A stretch of DNA of 64,000 bases from Pectobacterium atrosepticum (GTDB lineage Bacteria; Pseudomonadota; Gammaproteobacteria; Enterobacterales; Enterobacteriaceae), in the NCBI GenBank assembly GCA_019056595.1, contig CP036163.1, positions 1,116,001 through 1,180,000 of the forward strand, written 5' to 3'. The notes under the pieces are model-generated. The model saw only the letters and a list, made by a program, of their open reading frames with translations, had not been told where the DNA came from and ran no database searches. Shown here in pieces: positions 55,771 to 64,000 of the stretch. Numbering within the stretch: the stretch's first letter is position 1; each line of letters starts with the position of its first letter. A program made the position numbers and the translations under genes.

Positions 55771-56313
55771 TTAGGGCAACAGGCCTTTGACATCAATAGG
55801 TTTGGCTTCGTTTTCAGCTTCGCCTTTATCTTTCCCATCGATTGCCATACCAGCCATCCGGTAGAAATTGTATTCCGGATATTTACCCGGCCCCGATATC
55901 AGCAGATCTTCTTTCTCGTACACCAGATCCTGACGTTTGTACTCGCCCATCTCGAAATCCGGTGTCAGCTGGATAGCCGTTGTCGGACACGCTTCTTCAC
56001 AGAAGCCACAGAAAATGCAGCGCGAGAAGTTGACGCGGAAGAACTCGGGATACCAGCGACCATCTTTGGTTTCCGCTTTCTGCAATGAGATACAGCCGAC
56101 CGGACACGCCACCGCGCACAGGTTGCAAGCAACACAGCGCTCTTCACCATCGGGATCGCGCGTCAGCACGATACGACCACGGTAACGTGGCGGCGGATTC
56201 ACAGGCTCTTCTGGGTACATCCTGGTTTCGCGCTTCTTGAAAGCATTCGATCCCACCATACAGATACTGCGTATCTGGGTGCCGAAACCAACCACTAACT
56301 CTTTCAATGTCAT
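55771..56313 (-). CDS. nuoI: NADH dehydrogenase I subunit I
   Basis: A 180-residue peripheral-arm subunit with two [4Fe-4S] clusters, N6a and N6b, in [12 protein letters not shown] and [12 protein letters not shown]. It passes electrons to the terminal cluster near the quinone site. Length is the same as in E. coli. Confidence 0.96.
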   Translation of the reverse strand: MTLKELVVGFGTQIRSICMVGSNAFKKRETRMYPEEPVNPPPRYRGRIVLTRDPDGEERCVACNLCAVACPVGCISLQKAETKDGRWYPEFFRVNFSRCIFCGFCEEACPTTAIQLTPDFEMGEYKRQDLVYEKEDLLISGPGKYPEYNFYRMAGMAIDGKDKGEAENEAKPIDVKGLLP

Positions 56314-56330
56314 GGTTTATTCACCCCTTC

Positions 56331-57305
56331 TTAAGCGTTGTACAAAATGACGGCGGCTGTCGCCAGCAGATTCAAAAGCGTTATCGGCAGACAGACTTTC
56401 CAACCGAAAGCCATCACCTGGTCATAACGTGGACGGGGTAACGAAGCACGAATCAGGATGAACATCATCATGAAAAAGCCTGTTTTCAGCGCAAACCAGA
56501 CAAACGGTGGCAAGAACGGACCATGCCAGCCACCGAAGAATAAGGTCACCATCAGCGCAGAAACGGTAACGATCCCGATATATTCGCCCACAAAGAACAG
56601 ACCGAACTTCATACCGGAATATTCAATGTGGTAACCATCGGCCAGTTCCTGTTCAGCTTCAGGCTGGTCAAACGGGTGACGGTGACACACCGCCACGCCT
56701 GCGATGGCAAACGTGATAAAGCCGAAGAACTGCGGAATAACGTTCCACAAATGTTCCTGAGAATCGACGATGTCACGCATGTTGAACGAGCCCGCCTGCG
56801 CGACCACTCCCATCAGCGATAGGCCGATGAAGACTTCGTAGCTCACGGTCTGAGCGGAAGCACGTACCGCTCCCAGCAACGAGTATTTGTTGTTACTCGC
56901 CCAACCAGCGAACAGAACCGCGTAAACCGCCAAACCTGCCATCATCAGGAAGAACAGGATACCGATGTTCAGATCGGCGACACCCCAGGTTGGTGTGATC
57001 GGTACAATCGCAAAGGCAATGAGCATTGACGTAAACGCGATCATCGGTGCCAGTGTGAAGATTACTTTATCGGTGAAGTTCGGCACCCAGTCTTCTTTGA
57101 AGAACATTTTGATCATGTCAGCGACAAGCTGTAATGAACCGCCCCAACCAACCCGGTTCGGTCCATAACGTCCCTGGAAGAGGCCGAGCAGTCGACGTTC
57201 ACCCATACTCATGAATGCGCCACAGGTCACCACAACCAGCAGAATCACGACCGCTTTTCCGACGGTGATCAGAATCTCGATTAATTCCGGCGTTAACCAA
57301 CTCAT
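56331..57305 (-). CDS. nuoH: NADH dehydrogenase I subunit H
   Basis: A 324-residue membrane subunit that forms the entry of the quinone chamber. Conserved parts are [20 protein letters not shown], the Glu-rich loop [20 protein letters not shown] and [12 protein letters not shown]. It overlaps nuoG by four bases. Confidence 0.95.
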   Translation of the reverse strand: MSWLTPELIEILITVGKAVVILLVVVTCGAFMSMGERRLLGLFQGRYGPNRVGWGGSLQLVADMIKMFFKEDWVPNFTDKVIFTLAPMIAFTSMLIAFAIVPITPTWGVADLNIGILFFLMMAGLAVYAVLFAGWASNNKYSLLGAVRASAQTVSYEVFIGLSLMGVVAQAGSFNMRDIVDSQEHLWNVIPQFFGFITFAIAGVAVCHRHPFDQPEAEQELADGYHIEYSGMKFGLFFVGEYIGIVTVSALMVTLFFGGWHGPFLPPFVWFALKTGFFMMMFILIRASLPRPRYDQVMAFGWKVCLPITLLNLLATAAVILYNA

Positions 57306-60028
57306 TGTGCGGCCTCCCGCAGATTTTCAACGGTTGCACCCGCCAGCACCGGTGCAATACCCGGCAAGCCCAGCGGTAAACCAACCTGTCCCTGACTCAA
57401 TGCCGCACTTAAGCGCAATGGCAGACGTAGCGTTTGCCCTGCACAGGTCAACTCCAGCAACGTACCAGCGTTTACGCCCAGCGTCGCCGCATCAGCCGGG
57501 TTCACCATCACGTAAGGCTCTGGCATACGCTGCTGAATCACATCAGAACGCTGTGACATTTCATCACTGCCAAACAGGTGATAATACGGCGCAACGCGCC
57601 ATTGACCCACTTGTGGGACGAAAGCCGCAGGAATGTTGTCGAAGTACGCCAGCGAACCTTCTCCGGCTTCGATCATACGCACACCCGGATCGCCATGACG
57701 CAAATGTCCACCCACTTCATTCTGGAATTTGTTCCAGGCTTGCGGTGAGTTCCAACCTGGCGCCCAGGCAAACGGAATCTGCTGACGATTGGCTGTCGGA
57801 CTGTTGTTCCCTTCCATTGAGAAGGCAAACATAGTGTCTTTATCGACTGGCTGACGCGGTTCATGCACGCTGATATTGGCACGCATCGCAGTACGTCCAC
57901 TGGAGCGAATTGGTGAACGCGACAGTTTCTGACCACGAATACGGAACGAGGCGTCTGGTGCGGCATCTTTAATCGCAGCCAACTGCGGCAGCGCAGCGAC
58001 ACACGCGTCAATCACGTTATCCAACTGCGTCCAGTCAACCTGACGGCTGTTATAGGTGATATAGAGTGAGTGCAGCCAGCGCCAGCTTTCCAACATCACA
58101 ATCTTGTCGTTGTAGTACGTTGGGTCATAAACCTGGAAGAAACGCTGAGCGCGGCCTTCCTGATTCACCAACGTACCGTCGCTTTCAGCAAAGCTGGCGG
58201 CAGACAGAATGATGCTGGCCTTGTCCATGATGCGAGTACGCTGATGATCGACCACAATCAGGTTCTCAGCTTTTTCCAGTGCCGCATCAACGCGAGCGAC
58301 CGGTGCATGACGGTAGAGATCATTCTCCAGAACCACCACGCTGTCGGCTTCGCCGTTTTCCAACTGCACCAGCGCGTCATCCAGCGAACCGCCGCCCATG
58401 ATTGACAACCCAATGCTGTTTGCAGCAGGTGCAACAAAGGTAATACCGACGTCAGAGCCGCGACTCTTCAGCGCCTTGGCAACGTTTGCCGCAGCAGAGA
58501 TCACATCTTCGCTGCCCGCGTTAGTGCCGGAAATGATGAGTGGTTTTCTCGCACCAGCCAGTGCCTGTACGATGATATCGACTTTCTGGTCGAGACCTGC
58601 AGCCAGATCGGTGACTGCTGGAGCACTGCTATCTAACCCGTGTGCAATCGCAAAACCAAGACGTGCCTGATCGGCAACGGGTGCACGGTAGTTCCATGCA
58701 GCAATATCGTCCAGACGGGTATTGTCGACGTTGGTGACAAACAGCGGGTGCTTGGCATGCTGACCAATGTTCATGATCGCCGCAATCTGCCAGTCAGCCA
58801 CTTTCTGCGCTGCTGCCATTTCGCGAGCTTTGCCTTTAACGGCTTGACGAACGGCCAGCGCGATACGCGCACCGGTCTGTGTTAAATCTTCACCCAGAAT
58901 CAGAACTGCATCGTAGCCTTCGATCTCACGCAGCGCCGGCGTTCTTACACCGCTTTCGCGCAGCACTTTCAAGATCAGTTGCAGACGATTTTGTTCTTCC
59001 TGCGCAATACCGGTATAGAAGTTCTCTGCACCCACCAGCTCACGCAACGCGAAGTTGCTTTCAATGCTGGCACGCGGTGAACCGATACCGATGGTTTTCT
59101 TCGCCTGACGCAGAACATCCGCAGCACCTTGCAGTGCCTGATCGGCATTCAGCGCGATCCAATCATCACCACGGCGTTGCAGTGGTTGGTTCGGACGGTC
59201 TTTCTGGTTGACATAGCCGTAACCAAAACGGCCGCGATCACACAGGAAATAGTGGTTTACGCTACCGTTGAAGCGGTTTTCGATACGACGAAGTTCGCCA
59301 TAGCGTTCACCGGGGCTGGTATTACAGCCGATGCTGCACTGTTGGCAGACGCTCGGTGCAAACTGCATATCCCATTTACGGTTATAGCGCTCGGAGTGCG
59401 TTTTATCGGTGAATACACCAGTAGGGCACACTTCAACCAGGTTACCGGAGAACTCGCTTTCCAGCGTGCCATCTTCCGGGCGACCGAAGTAGACGTTGTC
59501 GTGTGCACCGTAAACACCGAGATCTTTACCATCCGCATAGTCTTTGTAGTAACGCACGCAGCGATAGCACGCGATACAGCGGTTCATCTCATGAGAAATG
59601 AACGGCCCGAGATCCTGATTGCGGTGAGTACGCTTGGTGAAGCGATAGCGACGGAAGTTCTGCCCCGTCATAACCGTCATATCCTGCAAATGACAGTTAC
59701 CGCCTTCCTCACACACCGGACAATCGTGCGGGTGGTTGGTCATCAGAAACTCAACTATCGTCTTACGGAATAGTTTCGCTTCTTCATCTTCAATCGCGAT
59801 GAACGTTCCTTCGGTTGCCGGTGTCATACAAGACATCACCAGACGACCGCGAGTATCTTCCGCGTTTTGATACTGTTTTACCGCACAGAGGCGGCAGGAT
59901 CCTACGCTCCCGAGCGCGGGGTGCCAGCAAAAGTAAGGAATATCAAGTCCCAGAGTCAGGCAAGCTTCGAGAAGGTTGTTCGCTCCGTTTACTTCATACT
60001 CTTTGCCGTCTACATGAATAGTAGCCAT
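57302..60028 (-). CDS. nuoG: NADH dehydrogenase I subunit G
   Basis: A 908-residue peripheral subunit, as long as E. coli NuoG. The N-terminus has the [2Fe-2S] site ([20 protein letters not shown]), the His-ligated cluster in [14 protein letters not shown], and the clusters [13 protein letters not shown] and CQQCSIGCN (N7). The rest is a molybdopterin-oxidoreductase-like domain without cofactor. The start at 60028 ([15 protein letters not shown]) agrees with E. coli; longer frames to 60037 or 60076 lack support. It is preceded by an unusually long gap of 187 bases to nuoF. Confidence 0.95.
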   Translation of the reverse strand: MATIHVDGKEYEVNGANNLLEACLTLGLDIPYFCWHPALGSVGSCRLCAVKQYQNAEDTRGRLVMSCMTPATEGTFIAIEDEEAKLFRKTIVEFLMTNHPHDCPVCEEGGNCHLQDMTVMTGQNFRRYRFTKRTHRNQDLGPFISHEMNRCIACYRCVRYYKDYADGKDLGVYGAHDNVYFGRPEDGTLESEFSGNLVEVCPTGVFTDKTHSERYNRKWDMQFAPSVCQQCSIGCNTSPGERYGELRRIENRFNGSVNHYFLCDRGRFGYGYVNQKDRPNQPLQRRGDDWIALNADQALQGAADVLRQAKKTIGIGSPRASIESNFALRELVGAENFYTGIAQEEQNRLQLILKVLRESGVRTPALREIEGYDAVLILGEDLTQTGARIALAVRQAVKGKAREMAAAQKVADWQIAAIMNIGQHAKHPLFVTNVDNTRLDDIAAWNYRAPVADQARLGFAIAHGLDSSAPAVTDLAAGLDQKVDIIVQALAGARKPLIISGTNAGSEDVISAAANVAKALKSRGSDVGITFVAPAANSIGLSIMGGGSLDDALVQLENGEADSVVVLENDLYRHAPVARVDAALEKAENLIVVDHQRTRIMDKASIILSAASFAESDGTLVNQEGRAQRFFQVYDPTYYNDKIVMLESWRWLHSLYITYNSRQVDWTQLDNVIDACVAALPQLAAIKDAAPDASFRIRGQKLSRSPIRSSGRTAMRANISVHEPRQPVDKDTMFAFSMEGNNSPTANRQQIPFAWAPGWNSPQAWNKFQNEVGGHLRHGDPGVRMIEAGEGSLAYFDNIPAAFVPQVGQWRVAPYYHLFGSDEMSQRSDVIQQRMPEPYVMVNPADAATLGVNAGTLLELTCAGQTLRLPLRLSAALSQGQVGLPLGLPGIAPVLAGATVENLREAAQ

Positions 60029-60151
60029 AGTCAGCATGCTTCCATAATGGCCCGTGTTACCACAGGCGCTAATCAAAAATTCTGTATACCCTTATCTTTC
60101 AAACCGCAAATGCGTTGGCTACCTGCGCCTTGAAATCTATTGGGTTTATGA

Positions 60152-60173
60152 GGGTGGCTTATTTGCGCCACCC
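60152..60173 (-). other. Hairpin in the nuoF-nuoG gap
   Basis: GGGTGGC (60152-60158) and GCCACCC (60167-60173) form a 7-bp GC-rich stem between nuoF and nuoG, with no U-run. An RNA-processing or stability element inside the operon is more likely than a terminator. Confidence 0.5.
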
Positions 60174-60215
60174 TGCGGATACATTCACTGCATCTCGCAC
60201 GTGTTAGGCGCTGGT

Positions 60216-61565
60216 TTACCAGCGCTCTTTCAACAGGTTAGGCTGAATACCGCCAATCGCTTTAAGGTTGCCTAAATACTGTTTAGAGATACCCGCTTCG
60301 AATTCTTCCCGGAAATACTTGATGGCACTTTGCAGCGGCTCGACCGCACCCGGCGCATGCGCACAGAAGGTGTTACCCGGTCCGAGGAAACGGCAAAGCT
60401 GCTCCAGCGTTTCGATATCGCCAGGCTGACCTTCACCATTTTCCAGCGCACGCAGAATCTTCACACTCCACGGCAGACCATCACGGCACGGTGTACACCA
60501 GCCACAGGATTCACGGGAGAAGAACTCTTCCAAATTGCGCGTCAACGAGACCATATTGATTTCGTGATCGACAGCCATCGCCAGCGCGGTACCCATACGG
60601 CTACCTGCTTTTGCAATGTGCTCAAAGTCCATCGGCAGATCGAGATGGCTTTCCGTTAGGAAATCTGTACCTGCACCGCCCGGCTGCCAAGCTTTAAGTT
60701 TCAGACCATCGCGCATGCCGCCCGCGTAATCTTCCAGAATCTCACGCGCCGTGGTGCCAAAAGGCAGTTCCCAGAGGCCCGGATTCTTGACGCGGCCAGA
60801 AAAGCCCATCAGTTTCGTGCCGGCATCTTTACTTTTACCCGCAGACAATCCCTGATACCACGCCGCACCGTGCTCGATAATCGCGGGCACGTTACACAGC
60901 GTTTCGACGTTATTGACGCAAGTCGGTTTGCCCCAAGCACCCGCAGACGCAGGGAACGGCGGCTTGGAGCGAGGGTTAGCACGACGGCCTTCCAGCGAGT
61001 TAATCAGTGCAGTTTCTTCGCCGCAGATGTAACGCCCTGCGCCCGTATGCACGAACAGCTCGAAATCAAATCCGCTGCCCAGAATATTCTTACCTAGCAA
61101 GCCAGCGGCTTTTGCTTCTTCAATTGCGCGACGCAAGTGAACAGCAGCTTCGATGTATTCACCACGCAGGAAGATGTAGCCGCGGTAGGCTTTCAGCGCA
61201 AAGGCGCTGATTAGCATGCCTTCAACCAGCAGATGAGGCTCTTGCTCCATCAACAGGCGGTCTTTATAAGTACCTGGCTCCATCTCATCTGCGTTACATA
61301 GCAGATAGCGGATGTTCATGCTTTCGTCTTTCGGCATCAAGCTCCACTTCAAGCCTGTTGAAAAGCCCGCGCCGCCACGCCCTTTCAGACCAGCGTCTTT
61401 AACCAGTGAGACCACTTCATCCTGCGCCATACCCGTTAACGCTTTTTGCGCGGCAACATAACCATTTTTACTGCGATACTCATCCAGCCATACCGGCTGT
61501 TTGTCTGCGCGTAAACGCCAGGTCAGAGGATGCTGCTCAGCCGTCAGAACAATGTCTTTACTCAT
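60216..61565 (-). CDS. nuoF: NADH dehydrogenase I subunit F
   Basis: A 449-residue subunit that binds NADH and FMN and carries cluster N3. The FMN/NADH loop is [15 protein letters not shown], the second glycine motif [19 protein letters not shown], and the cluster cysteines are in [12 protein letters not shown] plus a later Cys in TFCAHAPG. It overlaps nuoE by four bases (ATGA). Confidence 0.95.
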   Translation of the reverse strand: MSKDIVLTAEQHPLTWRLRADKQPVWLDEYRSKNGYVAAQKALTGMAQDEVVSLVKDAGLKGRGGAGFSTGLKWSLMPKDESMNIRYLLCNADEMEPGTYKDRLLMEQEPHLLVEGMLISAFALKAYRGYIFLRGEYIEAAVHLRRAIEEAKAAGLLGKNILGSGFDFELFVHTGAGRYICGEETALINSLEGRRANPRSKPPFPASAGAWGKPTCVNNVETLCNVPAIIEHGAAWYQGLSAGKSKDAGTKLMGFSGRVKNPGLWELPFGTTAREILEDYAGGMRDGLKLKAWQPGGAGTDFLTESHLDLPMDFEHIAKAGSRMGTALAMAVDHEINMVSLTRNLEEFFSRESCGWCTPCRDGLPWSVKILRALENGEGQPGDIETLEQLCRFLGPGNTFCAHAPGAVEPLQSAIKYFREEFEAGISKQYLGNLKAIGGIQPNLLKERW

Positions 61566-62107
61566 TGATACTGCTCCAATAACGATTCAATACCTTCTGG
61601 CGTCACATGGCTGTGGGTATCGTCATCAATCATCATTGACGGCCCCTTGTCACAGTTACCCAGGCAGCAGGTCGGCAGCAGCGTGAAACGTCCATCGAAC
61701 GTTGTCTGTCCCGGTTTGATGCTGAGCTTACGCTCAAGCGCAGCCTGCACGCCCTGATAGCCATTGATGTGGCACACGACGCTGTCGCAATAGCGAATAA
61801 TATGACGCCCGACCGGCTGGCGATAAATCTGGCTGTAGAACGTTGCCACGCCTTCCACGTCACTCGCAGGGATCCCCAGCAGATCGGCAATCGCGTTGAT
61901 AGCACCATCAGGTACCCAGCCGCGTGCTTTTTGCACAATTTTCAGTGCTTCGATTGATGCGGCGCGTGCATCTTCGTAGTGATGTTTTTCGTGCTCAATA
62001 GCGTCACGTTCAGCGTCACTCAATACAAAAGCATTGTCTTTTGTCAGCGAATCAGCAGCAGGTTGTCCCTGAGCGTCGATATGATCGTGATTGTTGTGAT
62101 CATGCAT
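61562..62107 (-). CDS. nuoE: NADH dehydrogenase I subunit E, His-rich N-terminus
   Basis: A 181-residue thioredoxin-fold subunit with the [2Fe-2S] cluster N1a ligated by the cysteines of [14 protein letters not shown] and [14 protein letters not shown]. It is about 15 residues longer than E. coli NuoE; the extra N-terminus begins [11 protein letters not shown] and is rich in His and Asp. The ATG lies two bases after the nuoCD stop, which fixes this start unless a later ATG or GTG is used. Confidence 0.93.
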   Translation of the reverse strand: MHDHNNHDHIDAQGQPAADSLTKDNAFVLSDAERDAIEHEKHHYEDARAASIEALKIVQKARGWVPDGAINAIADLLGIPASDVEGVATFYSQIYRQPVGRHIIRYCDSVVCHINGYQGVQAALERKLSIKPGQTTFDGRFTLLPTCCLGNCDKGPSMMIDDDTHSHVTPEGIESLLEQYQ

Positions 62108-62109
62108 AA

Positions 62110-63909
62110 TTAGCGGTCCACATCTGACATTACGAAATCAATACTGCCGAGGTAAACGATCAGGTCGGATACCAGACACCCGCGAATTACAGAAGGAATC
62201 TGTTGCAGATGCGCATAGCTCGGCGTGCGAATACGAGTACGGTAGCTCATCGTGCCGCCGTCACTGGTCAGGTAATAGCTGTTAATGCCTTTTGTTGCCT
62301 CAACCATCTGGAATGATTCATTGGCAGGCATAACCGGTCCCCAGGAAACCTGAAGGAAGTGGTTGATCAGCGTATCAATATGCTGCAACGTGCGCTCTTT
62401 TGGCGGCGGCGTCGTCAGCGGGTGATCCGCTTTGAACGGCCCTTCCGGCATGTTCTTGAGGCACTGATCCAGAATCCGCAGGCTCTGACGCAGCTCTTCA
62501 ACTTTCAGCATAACGCGGCTATAGCAATCGCTGATGCCGTCGCCTACTGGCACTTCAAAGTCAAAGTTTTCATAGCCGGAATACGGACGCCATTTACGCA
62601 CGTCGAAACCGATGCCTGTGGCACGCAGACCTGCACCCGTTACGCCCCATTCCAATGCTTCTTTCGCATTGTAGGCGGCAACGCCCTGAGTACGGCCTTT
62701 CAGAATGGTATTCTGCAACGCGGATTTGACATACGTGTCCAGACGAGCTGGCATCCAGTCGAGGAATTCACGCAGCAGTCGCTCCCAGCCGCGTGGCAAA
62801 TCGTGCGCCACACCACCGATACGGAACCAGGCTGGGTGCATACGGAAACCGGTAATCGCTTCAACCAAATCGTAAATTTTCTGGCGGTCAGTAAACGCAA
62901 AGAACACCGGAGTCATTGCCCCGACGTCCTGAATATAAGTACTGATATACAGCAGGTGACTATTAATACGGAACAGCTCAGACAGCATCACGCGAATCGT
63001 TTTAACGCGATCTGGCACCTCAATACCTGCCAGTTTTTCTACTGCCAGCACGTACGGCATTTCGTTAACGCAGCCGCCAAGGTATTCAATACGGTCGGTA
63101 TAAGGGATGTAGCTGTGCCAGGACTGACGCTCGCCCATTTTCTCCGCGCCGCGATGGTGGTAACCCACATCAGGCACGCAGTCGACGATCTCTTCGCCAT
63201 CCAACTGTAGGATAATACGGAAGGCACCGTGTGAAGACGGGTGGTTCGGACCGAGGTTGAGGAACATGAAGTCCTCATTTTCAGTGCCACGCTTCATTCC
63301 CCACTCTTCCGGTTTGAACGTCAGCGATTCCATTTCCAGATCTTCTTTCTGCTTAGTCAGCTCGAAAGGATCGAATTCAGTCGCACGCGCCGGATAATCT
63401 TTACGCAACGGGTGCCCTTCCCACGTCTTCGGCATCATAATGCGCGTCAGATTTGGATGACCATCGAAGGCCATGCCGAACATCTCCCACGTTTCCCGCT
63501 CATACCAGTTGGCATTCGGAAACAGTTTGGTCACGGTCGGCAAATGCATATCATTCTCGGCCAACGCGACTTTTAGCATGATGTCGCGGTTACGCTCGAT
63601 AGAAATTAAATGATAAAAAACGGAGTAGTCGGCAGCAGGTAAACCTTCACGATGGGTACGCAGACGCTCATCCATACCGTGCAGGTCAAACAGCATGACA
63701 TAAGGCTTCGGCTGTTTTTTCAGGAATGTGACAACATCGAGTAATTGCTCACGTTTAACCCACACAACAGGAATACCTGTGCGGGTTGCCTGTACAGTAA
63801 ATGCATCTGGTCCAAAACGGTTACACAGTTCGCCAACGACCGGATCATTAAGGTGATCGCGGGTTTGCCAGCCTGGCTGAGCGAGATCGTGTGTCGTTAA
63901 ATCTGTCAT
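62110..63909 (-). CDS. nuoC: NADH dehydrogenase I fused subunit CD
   Basis: A 599-residue fusion of NuoC (about residues 1-185, with [20 protein letters not shown]) and NuoD (from about 200, [18 protein letters not shown]), joined as in enterobacteria. The NuoD part forms the quinone site with the H-x-x-x-H loop near HPSSHG and the Tyr region. The gene starts at 63909. nuoB must lie just beyond the right edge. Confidence 0.95.
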   Translation of the reverse strand: MTDLTTHDLAQPGWQTRDHLNDPVVGELCNRFGPDAFTVQATRTGIPVVWVKREQLLDVVTFLKKQPKPYVMLFDLHGMDERLRTHREGLPAADYSVFYHLISIERNRDIMLKVALAENDMHLPTVTKLFPNANWYERETWEMFGMAFDGHPNLTRIMMPKTWEGHPLRKDYPARATEFDPFELTKQKEDLEMESLTFKPEEWGMKRGTENEDFMFLNLGPNHPSSHGAFRIILQLDGEEIVDCVPDVGYHHRGAEKMGERQSWHSYIPYTDRIEYLGGCVNEMPYVLAVEKLAGIEVPDRVKTIRVMLSELFRINSHLLYISTYIQDVGAMTPVFFAFTDRQKIYDLVEAITGFRMHPAWFRIGGVAHDLPRGWERLLREFLDWMPARLDTYVKSALQNTILKGRTQGVAAYNAKEALEWGVTGAGLRATGIGFDVRKWRPYSGYENFDFEVPVGDGISDCYSRVMLKVEELRQSLRILDQCLKNMPEGPFKADHPLTTPPPKERTLQHIDTLINHFLQVSWGPVMPANESFQMVEATKGINSYYLTSDGGTMSYRTRIRTPSYAHLQQIPSVIRGCLVSDLIVYLGSIDFVMSDVDR

Positions 63910-64000
63910 AAATATGTCACCACATTAAATGTGCTATTTCTGTATCTGATAATGACCGCACACTATTATCGGGGTATTACACGGCCACCGGATTTATCAT
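63910..64000 (-). other. nuoB-nuoC spacer at the window edge
   Basis: No complete gene. On the minus strand the spacer has two short inverted repeats (GATAAT/ATTATC and CACATT/AATGTG) before the nuoCD ATG. The nuoB stop codon probably lies at or just past the right edge. Confidence 0.4.

Overview
The window looks like a chromosomal segment of a soft-rot enterobacterium, most probably Pectobacterium. The evidence is the enterobacterial gene set (nuo operon with fused nuoCD, ybiT, ylaC, yehS, elaB, treBC, hutWX), protein sequences close to but distinct from E. coli orthologues, and a complete assimilatory nitrate cluster. No rRNA, tRNA or CRISPR locus was seen.

Layout. 1-6000: a secreted MORN/YwqK-repeat protein, a frameshifted emrE-type efflux gene, an old-yellow-enzyme oxidoreductase divergent from an ArsR-type regulator, an isolated acireductone dioxygenase, yehS and the stump of an Rpn-type nuclease. 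6000-19000: a leftward assimilatory nitrate cluster, in transcription order nasR, then nasF, permease, ATPase, a NasC-NirB-NirD fusion, nasA and cobA. The nasF leader carries a sigma-54 promoter and a two-hexaloop ANTAR target whose second hairpin overlaps an intrinsic terminator. NasR (NIT plus ANTAR) can therefore be joined to its RNA target from sequence alone. Two inverted 136-bp structured repeats lie between nasR and the leader. 19300-21750: an orphan phage tail fibre and its chaperone. 22200-27000: a decayed IS630 element, then a second cytochrome bd oxidase operon (cydA, cydB, cydX, yidH, yidG). 27000-34250: fdhE, a MocR-type regulator, a glutamine amidotransferase, ylaC, and the haem-utilisation genes hutW and hutX with an NAD(P)-binding partner behind a Fur-like box.

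34250-44000: ybiT, followed by an AT-rich island of about 8.1 kb. The island is bounded by CATTATGCCACAAG repeats inside longer imperfect att repeats. It starts with a large serine recombinase whose start codon lies inside the att core. Its cargo is an overlapping pair (a membrane-anchored beta-rich protein and a GT51 peptidoglycan transglycosylase) and a protein of nine 24-residue tandem repeats ending in a membrane segment and an SH3b domain. IS110/IS1111 and IS5/IS427 insertions have each broken another island gene. The island splits the region between divergent ybiT and phzF. Its cell-wall-centred cargo is the best candidate here for an undescribed system.

44000-49950: phzF family gene, an acetyltransferase broken by a 13-bp tandem duplication, a 32-codon gene behind CRP-like boxes and before a terminator, treB, treC and elaB. 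49890-64000: the leftward nuo operon from its terminator through nuoN to nuoCD, running off the right edge before nuoB and nuoA.
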